From Eutreptiella sp. 'Long Island Sound 2002' (lineage: Eukaryota > Euglenozoa > Euglenophyceae > Eutreptiales > Eutreptiaceae), in NCBI GenBank assembly GCA_964036045.1, contig OZ038384.1, positions 22,249,000 through 22,312,999 on the forward strand: a stretch of DNA of 64,000 nt, written 5' to 3'. A program made the position numbers and the translations under genes. The first letter of the stretch is position 1. Each line of letters opens with the position of its first letter. The notes below the pieces were generated by a model that was given only the letters and a program-made list of their open reading frames with translations, was not told the origin of the DNA and searched no databases. Shown here in pieces: positions 23,711 to 34,471 of the stretch.

Positions 23711-25703
23711 ACAAGCAAGGTGTTATGAGGCAAGGTGTGTCTTCCCTCCTTGGGGACGAGCGAGCCCACAGTTAGGACCCCATGACTGGTCCAGACCCAT
23801 GGGGTTCTACCCTTCCTTACTGGGTTTACCATACCCCTATGTGTGCTACGTATGTCTGTGTGTGTCTCACTTCTCTCCCCAGCGTGGCTCCCGGAGACCG
23901 GGCTTCGCTGACGTCGGACCGAAGGTCCTAATCAGGTACTATTACCACTCCTATGGCGCCCAATTTCTGTGCTGGCGCCTATCCTTGGGGTAGGACGGCA
24001 AAAGCCCTACCTACTAGAGGGAAGGGGTGGCCAAGTGTGCTAAGGGCATACAAAACGCCCATTTTTGCTACAGGCCAAAAGCTAACGCACTCCCCTGCCC
24101 ACGAGGAAAACCACGCGGGACAGGAGACACCACTACACTACACTCACTAACGCCAGCACCGGCCTTCGAAGGCAGGGTGAGCACTCATCACTTGCACTCA
24201 CCTCCTGCCAGGCCTGCTGACCCTAACCCCTACACACGCTACTGGGTGCTGCTGACGAAGATCACTCAGGCCCTAATGGCCCTCCTGTGAAGAAGACAAG
24301 AGAACACAGCGCTCCTAAGCAGCTGTGACCTAACAGGGGACGCCACAACGCGTTTCCCCTGCTAGCGCTTGGAGGGAAGGGGTGCTCTCGTTGCGTGCAC
24401 AGCGCAGAAGTCGTTGAAGTCAAACTGCCCGCGCCAGTACTGGCTGAGGCACAGTGATTTGATTTATGATCAGCGCCCCTGTTTTGCTGGGGCAGAAAAA
24501 TGGATAGCCGCCGAAGGCAGCTGCTGCGTGCACCAATCACCCTTAACCTCTCCCACCTGTACAACAGAGGTAAATGAAGGGTTGTTTGCGGCGGAGGAAC
24601 CAAGCCACACTCCAGGTATTATACCCTTCTCAGTGTGACCTATAATACACTGTCCGCAAACACGCTGACGGATCAGCTCCCCTGTCAAGCAAGCAAGCTC
24701 TAAGAGACTCCTCAGGTTCTCTTAAAGAACGTACCGAGGAGCCTCTGGGTAACCTAAACCAGGTTTACCGTGCGCAATTCGCGTCGCCTACCCTTTAATG
24801 CATCATCTGCACGCAGGGAAGGGAGGCTGAACCACTGACTCAACCAGGAGGTGAGCTCCTCCTGGGCCAACCTACCTTACTCACCATGCATCGTGTGAAT
24901 GCCGAATTGAAACGAACACAAAACAAGCCTAAGCGTTTTAAGCAACCCTACTTTAACGCCACGGCCGCACACGAACAAACGCTTTCTTTACTTACCTGTG
25001 AAGAAGAAGACAAGGGTGAATTTGGGATACAGGTAAAGCGTCACAGCGTGTGGATGCCTCGATTAGGCACATGCATCGCGAGCACAGCGCATATTCTAAC
25101 CCTACGTGCGCGCTGCGCGCTCCATTCGCATCACATACCTTTCATTCCTGTTTTTACCTGTGCAGAGCACGAGAGAAGAACATCCGACCCCCCAACGAGC
25201 ACAGCGTTGACAACCCTAACGTTTTGACGAAACAACCAACACAAACGCAATGCGTGAGTGTGAGGTGACACTGACATACCTGAGAGATGGGTTGTTGACC
25301 TGCTCTGTGTTGTGGGCTGAATTTGAATACTTGACTCTGAAGTTTATAAAAATTTTGATGCAACTGTGCAAAAATTTCCTTTAAAACTTTAAAAAACTAC
25401 GGCTCATACCTTCTTTTCCAAAAGCCGCTTACGCTTGCGCAACCCTTTTCTTGGAGTCCGCTTCCTTTGCGCTTGTCTGCGACTTTGAGTTATGTGTAAA
25501 AATGACGATTTCCCGCGTGGTTTCGTCGATTTTTAACGGTTTCACTTGCTAAATCGCAACCCCTTCCGCTAAACCGCAGGAATCACTCCCTGCTGGTTAC
25601 ATTTTCTATTTTTTCCAGCTCCGCGGGGTTTGTGTCCTCCATTGGGAGTATTGCTCCGCCCTGGCCCTTGGTCAGGACGTATACTAAAACGCTGTTTCTA
25701 CAG

Positions 25704-25800
25704 CGATAGCCGTCCGCATTAGAGCGGTCGACTGTACCCTAGTGGGCAGACACATGTGCTCTAGGGAAGGAGTCCTGGGTTCAAACCCCACTACCCCCAA
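25704..25800 (+). other. tRNA-like remnant with B-box in gypsy-A 3' region
   Basis: GGGTTCAAACCCC resembles a tRNA T-loop (RNA polymerase III B-box), and TAGAGCGGTCGAC about 50 bases upstream could be an A-box. A full cloverleaf with acceptor pairing cannot be drawn, so this is not called as a tRNA gene. The aligned gypsy-B stretch (58240-58345) keeps the flanks but has lost the B-box (GGTTCCATCTCC). Confidence 0.3.
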
Positions 25801-26027
25801 ACTTTTTCCAAAGGTTTTCGTCGCACGCCGGCGACGTTTGAGGAATGCCCCATCGAAGGGACATCATTCACGGTACATTACACTGTTTTTCAAGGGTACG
25901 TACAGTGTGATAGGCTTCTATGAAGTGATGAGGATGTTTTTGGTAAGTTTAATGCATTTTCTGAGGTAATTTTGGGAATATTTGAGCCTTTTTCCTTGGT
26001 CCTACTAGCTTAGCTAACTAGTACTCC

Positions 26028-26034
26028 AGGGGGG
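26028..26034 (+). promoter_or_regulatory. Polypurine tract of gypsy-A
   Basis: AGGGGGG abuts the 3' LTR start AGTAAG, the position where plus-strand synthesis is primed in LTR retrotransposons. Confidence 0.7.
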
Positions 26035-26745
26035 AGTAAGAAAAAGTCACTGCCATGTCTTTCTTGGAGGGCTTGAAGCCTTCTTGAAGCCCCCCTTAAA
26101 ACCCTTTTGTTGATGCTAAGACAAACTTAAGTGTTTTTATCTCTCTTTTGTTGCCCAAAGTACACTTTCTCAAAGTAACTAGGGTTGTGACCCTAGCCCC
26201 CCATGAAGTTCACCCCTACCACTCAACTGAGCGGAGGTACCTTCCTTCATGGAGGATATACCGAAATAAAACAGGCATTTCATGCTTTAGGCCTTGGAGG
26301 TTAAGCCTAGTGGTCTCCCAGCCGAAGACCCCTATACTCATTTGTTTCTACCACTTATTGTGGTCCTACTTTGTAACTGTTTCTGAATTCAGTTGCCTGG
26401 CCAAGTCATTTTCTGTGTGGTCCTGACATCTATGCCCCACATTCCTAACCAGCACCATTTCACCCAAAAGAGTGCACATGAAGTGCCTAATGCAATCTCT
26501 GAGGCAAGAGTCAGACCAATTTTCATATAAAGTCTTTTGTATTATCCATTTGTGATTGAATCTATGTGTATAAACCTGCTTTGTCTATCTGCAGCCCTTC
26601 TGTGTTACACTGGATTCCAAAACCAATCATTGATTCGATCCACATCCTGTCCTTGCTCTACTTGCTGCTTTGGTTTGGGTTTTCAACTACAAAACCTGCA
26701 GGAATACATCAAAATATCTATGGCATAATTCAAGGACATCTTTCT
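26035..26745 (+). repeat. Gypsy-A 3' LTR
   Basis: 711 bp, aligned to 15760-16470 without gaps. It ends in CTTTCT, so its last T plus GGTAG... of the 5' junction would make the canonical TGG start of the primer site. The TATAAAA of the 5' copy reads TATAAAG here. Confidence 0.9.
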
Positions 26746-26750
26746 GGTGG
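26746..26750 (+). repeat. Gypsy-A target-site duplication GGTGG, right
   Basis: Directly follows the 3' LTR end ...CATCTTTCT. Collapsing the two copies restores the Y reading frame. Confidence 0.85.
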
Positions 26751-27313
26751 CCTCGTGGCGCTCCGCAGGCGCCACATGGACGGAAGTCTTCTGCTCCGGA
26801 CTGGTGCCCGAGGACGCGGAGGCGCAGCTCCGCGCCATAGCCCGCTACGACCCGCCGGGAGGGACCTCTTTGGACGATTTCCCCCACCACATGCTCCGGC
26901 CCGGGGACTTCGCATGGGAGCTTCGCAACCACCGGCTGGAGCAACTCCTGCGCAAGCCCCTAAGCGCGGTGGCCCGGGCGCACCGATGGCTCACTGCGGC
27001 AGAGGGCGACCACCCCCCCCGTCCCCCGCGCCCTGACAAGGACTTCGTAGCCTCCCTCCGTGTCGTGAATGGCACTCTGAAGTGCCCACCACAAGAGGGC
27101 CCCCACCCGTACCAGGACCTGCCGGGGGGGTTCTCAAAGCACCTACAAGACGCCCTCTTCCCACCGTGGATCATCGGGCGCGGCTCCATGACCGCGTGGG
27201 AGGCACGCATAGTGGGTGAGGAATGGGCGCGCGAGTGGAGCCGGTGGTGCGCCGCCACGCGCGCCCCGGAGACCCCTGCGCAACGATACGCCGCCATCCC
27301 GCTCGAGGGATAG
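26751..27313 (+). pseudogene. Element Y ORF1 (3' part), separated by gypsy-A
   Basis: Removing gypsy-A plus one GGTGG rejoins this segment to the frame ending at 15759 without a shift, so it is the C-terminal continuation of ORF1 beyond the zinc finger. It encodes about 187 residues with conserved-looking Trp and Arg positions (PPWIIGRGSMTAWEARIV) and ends at TAG 27311-27313. The equivalent tail in X follows its own CPC...H....C finger. No separate domain is recognised. Confidence 0.6.
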
Positions 27314-27369
27314 GGGCCGGACACCCGGCCGAGACCCACCGTGATCCGCGGGGCGGGACCTGACCACCC

Positions 27370-28365
27370 GTGGGACGCGGCGACGGGGGACTGGCTGCAA
27401 GCGGCCCCGGGGCCGCAAACGGGATGGACTGGGGACGTGTCCTCACTCGTCAGGACACCCGTCCCCCCCGCATCGTCCTTCACGCCGCCAACGTACTCCG
27501 GGCTACGGAGATACGCAAATGGGGACACGCCGCGGCCACCGTCCGGTGGCATCCCCCAAAAGACGGGGCTGCCCAGCTCGCTGTGGCGCACTTCAAAGCT
27601 GGGGGGCCGGTATATGACGACGCCCTGTCCCGGCTGAGCGACACCCAGGGGCCCTTGCTGCTCATGCTCCCCACCGACATTGCAGCCGCGCTGCGCCAAG
27701 AGCTGGATGGCTGCGAAGGGCTGCAAGTGGGATGGGAGGCAGTCGCGGACGGCACCCTACTGGCCCTCCTCCACCGGGACGCCGCGAACGGGTGCCAATG
27801 GGATGCGCTGACGCCCCACCTCACCGGGCGCCACGTGTACATGGCAACCCCCCCCCAGGGGCACCCCCGCCCGGCGTGGGACCACCTCATCGCCGCCTTC
27901 CACGACCACGGGATTCTCCCTGACGACACGTGGCGGGAGGTCCAGCGGAAGATGCTCGGCAGGGATTACAGGCGCCGCGTCCGCGCCCGCCTGCTGGAAA
28001 TCCGGGACCCCCTCCGACAGAGGTGGCACGACCTCTGGCTCGGCCATCTCGACCCTTGGTCGCCGCCGTCCCACCTCCCACACACCTGCCGGCTCTGCGG
28101 GGAATGTGACACGGTGTCCTCCGCAGCGTCGACAGGCGCCAACAGGTGCGCGCGGTGCGCCCAGGTGGCCGCGTGCCCCTGGCCCGAACCTTTCGCAGGC
28201 CCGCGCAGGCGCACAGAGGAGGAGGCCCTGCACCGGCGCATTGAGGGGGCACAGGCCCCCTCACACAAACGCGCGGGCCCCGCGGGCGCTGCCCTTGTGT
28301 GGATCCACGTGCACCTGTGGGACCCCACACCCGTTGCGCACCTGTCGCACGTGTTCGCGCCCTGA
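27370..28365 (+). CDS. Element Y unknown ORF with C-terminal Cys cluster
   Basis: An uninterrupted 331-codon frame opens at GTG 27370 after a TGA and lies in another frame from the end of ORF1. It encodes a basic, Trp-rich protein (RPPRIVLHAANVLRA near the start, GRDYRRRVRARLLEIRDPL in the middle) ending with a Cys cluster CRLCGEC...CARC...C that could bind zinc. No counterpart is evident in X. I do not recognise the family. It could be a separate ORF or a frameshifted continuation of ORF1. Strong GC composition makes long chance frames likely, but the frame's residue pattern is protein-like. Confidence 0.4.
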   Translation: MGRGDGGLAASGPGAANGMDWGRVLTRQDTRPPRIVLHAANVLRATEIRKWGHAAATVRWHPPKDGAAQLAVAHFKAGGPVYDDALSRLSDTQGPLLLMLPTDIAAALRQELDGCEGLQVGWEAVADGTLLALLHRDAANGCQWDALTPHLTGRHVYMATPPQGHPRPAWDHLIAAFHDHGILPDDTWREVQRKMLGRDYRRRVRARLLEIRDPLRQRWHDLWLGHLDPWSPPSHLPHTCRLCGECDTVSSAASTGANRCARCAQVAACPWPEPFAGPRRRTEEEALHRRIEGAQAPSHKRAGPAGAALVWIHVHLWDPTPVAHLSHVFAP

Positions 28366-28404
28366 CCCCCACCCGCCGCCGCCCTTTGCAGAGCCCGCAG
28401 TACC

Positions 28405-31400
28405 ATGCCACGCCGACTGGGGGATCGGCCGGGACACGCCAGGGCCCGCCGCAAAGCGCAGGCGGCGACCGTCCGGGGCCTGGTGGCGGACGCGGTGGCG
28501 GAGGCGAACGAGGCGCACGCTGCCGCACGGCGTGACCTGACGGGCAGTGCGAGGGCTTTCCTCAACGACACCGCCCTCCCGGCCGTCCGCGCCCTGAACG
28601 GAGCAGGGGCCCCTACGCTGCTCCCGGCGATGCACCGGATCGTAAATGCCGTCTAGCCGGGGTTCATCAGCCCGGAGGTGGCCCTCTACGGGCACTGGAT
28701 GGAGTGGCACGAGTCCAACCGGTCGGGCCGGCCCCTGTCCATGGGGGATACCCTGCAGCTGACGGGAGCGGGGTCCGCCATGTCCCTCCGGAGCAGCGCC
28801 CCAGCCCTGCTGCACGCCCTCAGGATGCGCTACGCCGGGGACGCGGCCCCGTACCTGAAGTAGGCGCGGGCCACATACCCGGGGGGAGTGTCCGAGCTGG
28901 ATGCGGCCCTTCACCTTCTACACCCACCGGACGAGGACTGGGAGCCGGGCAAAATCACGGTGTTCGTGGAAGGCGCGGACGAGGCGCCCGCCCGGCCCCT
29001 GCCGACCAACCCGGTGTACGACGGCACCAGGCCGACCCCCCCGTACGCCATCGTATGCGAGGCGTTCCCCAGGGAGCCCACACGGTGCCTCGCCCTCCCG
29101 CCGGCGACGCACACGCCCCGCGGCCGGGCCAACCCAGACTTGTCCCCCCCCCTCTCCGGAACCAGGGGTGCCCACCACAGGGGGCAGGTCCTCTGGCAAG
29201 ACTGCCCTGGCACCCCCCTGCTCCTCCTCGTCGTCGCGACCCGCGGGGACCCGGAACGGGTCTTGGGGATCACCCCCACCCACCTCTATGGGGCAGCACC
29301 CGTACCCCGCCCCCCCCTCCCGGCGCCCGCGGCGCGGGACGGGGTACACACCTTCCTGCGAACACAGGAGGTCACCGCCGTTACGGGGGTCAACCTAGTG
29401 CGGCTCCCCCTGGCACCACCTGACGACCCCCGGGGGCCCAGGGCCCTCGGGCCCCGCCCCAGACTGGGGGCTGTGGCCTGACGCGTGGGCCGCGTGGCTC
29501 CCCCGCCTCGCCTCCCAATGCCGATGGATGGCCGCCGGCCCCCGCCCGTGCGGTGCTGACGCCACAGCCGGCCCCCCACCCCCTCCCCCCCTCCCCCCGC
29601 AGAGCACCGCACGGCACTGCCCACCGCACGGCACTGATGCACCAGGAGGTAGTGGGAAGGGCGCACCTGCCACCACGCATGCCTACCAGGATAACAGTGA
29701 TGGCGGACTCCGATGGCTCCCCCCAGCGGGACGACCGCCACCACCGCCGGTCCCGCTCCCGCTCCCCCGTCTCCCCGGAGTGGACGGGGGAGACCCCCGC
29801 GGAGCGCGAGGACTAGAGGCTGGCGGGGGCGGCGGTGCTGGTCGGGCCGCCACCGCCGGCCCAGGAGCTTGAGCGAGCTGAGGTGACCGCCCCCGCCGCC
29901 CAAGCAGCAAGCCCTGCCGCCCCGCCCCGGGAGGGGGCCCCAGACGCGCGGGAAGCGGAGACCACAGTCCCAGCGAGCCACGCCGCGGCCCCGACCGCGG
30001 CCCCCGGCACGCCGCCGACACGGGGGGTAGCCCCGGCGCAGGAACCGGGCGCATCGCCGAGGGCTGCCGCAGCCGCAGAGGGGAGTGGGGAGGGCGCGTG
30101 AGGGGTTGCGACCGCGGCGCCGGCGAGCCGCGCCACTGCCTCAGCCGGCCACGCCGCCGCCCCCAGCAGGCCGCAAAAGCGGGGAAAGGACCCCGCACGG
30201 GCCACGGGCAACTCGCCGGCGGCCGCCGCAGCAGCAGCAGTGGGCAGGGAGAGCGCGAAGTACCGCGCCCAAGCCAACCCCACCCACACCCACACCAGTC
30301 CCCCCAAGCCGTTCCCCCCCAAGCCCTTCCCCCCGGGGCCGGCGCGGCACGTCCGCCCCCTGGCGCCCGAGCTCTCGCCGCCGGGCGTCACGCTGCCGCA
30401 GCTGCAAAGACAGCGGGACGCCCGGCGCGTGATCGGGGAAGGAGGGGACGGCGCGCAGGCAGAGCTGCGTGCCAGCCACGGGAGCGCGGAGCGGGGAACA
30501 GGAGGCGACAGGGGAAGTGCCCAGGAGCGCGCGCAAGGAGCGGGCCAGGGCACGCGCCCCAGGGAGCAAGTGCGCGGCAGCGGAGGGGGACAGAGCGCAG
30601 GCAACGATCGGCGCGACTCAGGGCAGGGGGCCGGGAAGGGGCCAGGGCACGGGAAGGGCGCGGAGGGGCGCGGGCAGGGCGCCAAGGTGCAGGGAGCGGG
30701 GCGAGGGACGGTGGGCGAGCGGCCAGGCCAGGGCGTGGGGGACAAGGAGCGGGACCCACGGCACGGACAGGGGGCCGGAAGGGGGCCCAAGGGCAAGGGC
30801 AAGGGCGCCACGGGCCCCAAGGGACAGACGGGACGGGGCATGGGAGCCCGGGTGGGAGGGCGGGCCGAAGGGAGGGGGGCGGGGGGCGGGGTGCCCCCGC
30901 AGCCGGACGTGCAGCCCGTGAGGTGCATCCCCCCCGGCATCCGACAGATGCCGGCGCACCATACCCACCACCACCACCACCACCGCCACCACCTCTACAA
31001 CATCGACCCCGGCGCCGCGGAGCTCATCCCCTGCCAACCCCCAAGACCCCAGCACCAGCCACCCCTCCCCGTGCCGAGAGCGGAGCCGGCGCGGATGGCC
31101 TCGGCGGGGCGGGGGCGGGGCGCGGCATCGGCGCCGCAGGCACAGGGGCAGCGGGGGGGGCCGGCGCGAGGGGCAGAGGGGGCCCGGCCCTGGGACCGGG
31201 ACTGGGGCACGGTCCCGGACCCCCTGGGGGATGAGGCCCTCCCCCTGACGGGGGAGGTGTACGGGTGGTTGTGCTGGGCCAACCAGGGGACCACCAGGGG
31301 GTTGAGGAACCGGCCCTTCGATGCCGTGCTCCTCCGGAGGGACGGAGCAAACCGAGAGGTACCCCCGGGGGTGTGGGCAGCCCAAGAGGACCACGAGAGG

Positions 31401-31613
31401 GTCCTCAGGTCAGTGATCCGGGCGGCGTGGCCCGACAGGGAGCCAACGTGGCCGGCCTTCCTGGAAGGGGGAGCGGTACTCCGCAAGACGGATGCGGACG
31501 CCAACGACTGGCTCCCCCGGGCCTTACGTAGCGCCCTTGCCCACTGGCGCTACCGCCGGCGCAACCCGCCGCCGCCACAGCCCCAGCCCCCACACAAGCG
31601 GCGGCGCTGGTGA
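28405..31613 (+). pseudogene. Element Y ORF2: unknown N-terminal domain, SR-like tract, low-complexity regions, conserved C-terminus
   Basis: The ATG at 28405 opens a frame to TGA 29479 with TAG at 28654 and 28861. The text then continues in another frame from 29553 to TGA 31611, with TAG 29814 and TGA 30099. Order: basic N-terminus; a region (FISPEVALYGHWMEWHESNR) placed like the start of the X Ulp1-like domain but with no assignable catalytic residues; RHHRRSRSRSPVSPEW; Ala/Pro-rich; Gly/Gln/Lys/Arg-rich with a His tract (about 30960-30995); then a C-terminal segment (VYGWLCWANQ ... LPRALRSALAHWRYRRR) resembling the X C-terminus. The Gly/Lys-rich middle suggests nucleic-acid binding. Confidence 0.45.
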
Positions 31614-34410
31614 CGGCCCAGACGGCGGATGCGAGAAAGTAGGAGGGGGTGCTGGGCCCCCCGACCCACGCCCCCCCGATGGTACAGCGTGACGAAGGAG
31701 CGCGCGCCACCTCCCGCGGGAGGGAGGGCGGAGACAACGAGCGCGGGGGGGAACCTACTGCCCCGCAGCCCGCTAACCGCTGACCGCTAACCCTCACGGC
31801 CGCCCCCGGCCGGCCAGCGCCGCGCGACGACGGCGGGGGGGACGAGGGGCCCCAGCGAGGGCCTGCACGAGGGTCAGGCTCTAGGTAGAGGGGGGTGGGG
31901 GAAGGGTCCGACCCCCCGGCCGATGGCTGGCCCCCGGGGCCGGGACCGCTATGCCGCCCCCCCCTCGGCCGCCATGAGGCGACGCCAGGGGACCAGAGGG
32001 CTCCCCCCACCCCCCCCCCCCCTCCCACTCAGGCCCAAGAGCGGACGGAGGCAGACCGAAGAAACGTCGGCCCCGCACCCCCCCCGAAGAGGCCGCAGCA
32101 CCCGGGGTGCGGGGGCACCACGGCCGAGGCAGGCGCCCGCACGCCCTGCCCGCTGCGGGCCTACGGCGGACTGGCGGCGCCCAGGACGGCGCAAACAGAG
32201 CGGCCCTTTCAGAGGCCGGCCCGGGGAGTACGGGGGCGCGAACCAGGGCGGGGGGGTTCCCCCCCCCCCCCTCCCCCCCCCCCCCGCCGCACTGACCCGT
32301 TGGCGGCCGACCGGACCGCGCCCAACGCCCGCCACCGCCCGGCAACCCCCACGGCACGAGTGTACCCCAGGGGGTCACGCCGGAGACAACGGATGGCAGG
32401 CCGACGCCCGAAGGGGGGGGGTCGGGGGGGGCGGCCACCCCACCCCCCCCCCCCGCTCCCCCCCCCCAGCTTGGGAGCCACAGGAGCGACCCTCCGCCTC
32501 CCCGGAGCCGAGGGGGTGCCACCCCTCCCCCAGAAGGGACCGCGACGCGGGGGGGGGGGGTGCGGCTGGACCTGCACACCGCGCGCCCCAGCGCCCCCAG
32601 CCGCCTGCTCCCACGGGGGTCGCGGCCGAAGGGCGAGCCCACACCAGCGCGCCGGAGCAACGCGCGGACCAAGCTTGGGGGCGGCGCACGGCGGCGCACC
32701 AGAACAGTATGGAGGCCGCGCCCCACATGGCCCTCCCGTGACCACAGCCCACTCAGGGAGGGCAGAGGGGGGGTTCAGGTCTGCGGTGGCCCCCGGGGAA
32801 GCGGTCCACGAGCCGCCCCTCATCCCTCCCCACCCCGGGGCGGCCCCGCGACCCGGACCGCACGTGCACGCCGGAGGGGAGTGCGCCGACGGCACGAGGG
32901 GGGCCAGGATGGGGTACCGCGGGCCGCCACCCAGAGGGGGAGCAGGGAGGCCGCGGTGCGACCCCCCCCCCCCCACCCCCCCTGCCGGCCCGCAATCCGC
33001 GGGGGCCGAGGCAGGGGGGATGGTCCCCCCTCCCCCCGCCCGAGAGAGGAGCCGCGGAGAACAAGCGAGCCCGCGCCAACGCGCCAGGACGCCGCACAGA
33101 TCGCGCCAAGTGAAGGCGGGCGAGCACAAACCGGAGTGGTATGGGGTGCCACGCCCCCCATGGACAGAACGACGCCAGTGACATGCGCTTTGTTGCCTGC
33201 CCAGGGAAGGCAGAGGGACGGAACGAGGCAGAGCGACCTCCCGCCCTACAGGCCCCCCCCGGCCGCACAAACGGGGGGCACGGCGCACGCCCCCCCCCCC
33301 CCCCCAGCCCGCCCCCCGGCACACGAACGCCACGGACCCGCCCCGCGGCATGCAGCCCCCACAGGGTGTGCAGACCAAGGGGACAGAGTAAGGCCCCCAC
33401 ACCCACACGCCCGCGCCCACAGCACGTGGACAGCGGACCCCAACAGCCCGCCCAGTGGGCGGGCAGTCGGGGGAGGGGGAGCGCCTGACCCCAGAAGCCC
33501 CTCGCAGCAGTGGAAGGCATCCCCCCCGGGGAAGCCCTTCCGCCAGCCCCACAACCCCAAGCCAAGTACGGGGGAACCGGGACCGGACCGCCCCCCTCCA
33601 AGCACGCCAGACGGAGCAAGGGACCGGGGCAGGACACGCGGAGGGGCACGGACCACGTGGAACGGCCCTACCAGCGCCCAGTGCCGGGACCGCGCGAGGT
33701 GCGCACGCCACACCACCCAGGGGGGGGGGGGGGCGGACGCCGCGGGAGCGCGAGCGCACACACACGCAAAGGGCATGCGGGGACTACCAGAAGGGCAACC
33801 GGACCGAGCACGCGGAACGCACAGACCGCGTGGAATGGCGTACCAGCGATTAAGGGTAAGGGACACCCAGACGGGACGGCCCGCCACACGCAGCGTGAGA
33901 CACGCGGGGCGGGCTGGGGGAAACGGGAGAGACACAACACCAGGTACCGGCCCGAGCCCCCCGAACCGGCCGCGAGCGGCGCGCACACATGGACGGGGCA
34001 CTGCACCCGCCAAGGCAGTAGTGGCGCACAGCGCCACGCCCAAGCCCCTAGGCTAGGCAGCCTCCGCGCCAGCCCAAGGGGGTCCCACTGGCGACAAGCC
34101 AGTAGCACGGGCCCGGCGGCGCCAGCGCCCCGGGCGACCACGCATTAGGGGGGCGACGCAGTGGGTAAGCGCCAGCAGCCACGGCTGCAAATTGATGCAC
34201 TGACCGGGGAGTGGCGAAACGGGGAAGCCGGGGAAGGACGGGGCTCCCAGCCCTGTGAACCCGGGGGACTCCGCCACCGGGCAGGAGGTGCGTCTTGGAG
34301 GGCCCCCCACTAGGACCCGGTTGGCAGGATATCACCTGGCCCGACCGAGTGGCCCCCCGGGGCCGAAAGGCGTCTAGTACCCGCAAAATGAAACCTCAAA
34401 CCTCAAACCC
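31614..34410 (+). other. Element Y 3' non-coding region and tandem tail
   Basis: About 2.8 kb of extremely GC-rich sequence with many C8-C14 runs. Long open frames on both strands (for example 32209-33765 minus) are compositional artefacts. The last 21 bases, GAAACCTCAAACCTCAAACCC (34390-34410), are about three units of the heptamer AAACCTC, the kind of short tandem 3' tail some non-LTR elements carry instead of poly(A). GGGCGACGC and CGACCGAGTG near the end also occur near the 3' end of X. Confidence 0.55.
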
Positions 34411-34471
34411 GAATAGCCGTCCTACATCCACCAGAACCACGGAAAACCCAATATCCCCTGGTAAAAATAGT
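34411..34471 (+). repeat. 61-bp target-site duplication of element Y, right copy
   Basis: Right-hand partner of 13491-13551, directly after the AAACCTC tandem tail of Y. Two substitutions (G to A and A to C) separate the copies. Confidence 0.85.

Larger units (their letters stand above)
23518..26034 (+). other. Gypsy-A 3' non-coding region
   Basis: About 2.5 kb with no sustained frame, unusually long for Ty3/gypsy. Blocks of it are conserved in gypsy-B (55423-58552): GCCCTAATGTAATGA, a G6 tract after CTACACC, AACGTA..GAGGAG..CTCTGGGTAACCT, TTTAATGCATCAT and a tRNA-like stretch. Conservation between diverged copies suggests RNA signals rather than junk. Confidence 0.6.
15760..26745 (+). mobile_element. 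Gypsy-A: Ty3/gypsy chromodomain retrotransposon, nested in Y
   Basis: 10,986 bp with 711-bp LTRs that differ at about nine positions (roughly 1.3%), so it is a fairly recent insertion. Order: LTR, tRNA-iMet-type primer site, gag with zinc knuckle, UAG, protease, RT, RNase H, integrase, chromodomain, about 2.5 kb of 3' non-coding sequence, polypurine tract, LTR. RT before integrase places it in Ty3/gypsy, and the chromodomain places it with chromoviruses. Several stops and frameshifts in gag and pol mean this copy is not autonomous. Confidence 0.9.
13552..34410 (+). mobile_element. Element Y: 5'-truncated retroelement with RNase H and zinc finger, carrying nested gypsy-A
   Basis: Without the nested gypsy-A and one copy of its GGTGG, Y is about 9.9 kb. 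It is flanked by a 61-bp direct repeat and ends in a short heptamer tandem tail (34390-34410), features of non-LTR retrotransposons inserted by target-primed reverse transcription. The first reading frame is already open at the 5' junction, so the upstream part, where an RT domain would be expected, is missing. Encoded order: post-RT linker, RNase H, Cys/His finger, a 331-aa unknown ORF, then a second ORF with SR-like, Ala/Pro-rich, Gly/Lys-rich and His-rich tracts. Element X at 42599-51872 is a diverged relative. The non-LTR class is inferred, because no RT domain is visible in the window. Confidence 0.7.

Noticed and set aside
29813-31394. Long minus-strand frames opposite Y ORF2
   Set aside because: They are antisense shadows of the low-complexity region; the + strand frame has the conserved C-terminus shared with X.
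32209-33765. 518-codon minus-strand frame and several overlapping + frames
   Set aside because: The sequence is extremely GC-rich with C runs, where stop codons are rare on all frames. Composition is Pro/Arg/Gly only and no motif is visible.
34146-34200. Possible tRNA D-arm and anticodon stem near the Y 3' end (GCAGTGGGTAAGCGC)
   Set aside because: No T-arm or acceptor follows. It may just be a structured 3' end.
34390-34410. AAACCTC units as telomere repeats
   Set aside because: Only about three units, not the plant or algal telomere order, and they end exactly at a target duplication, so an element tail is the better reading.
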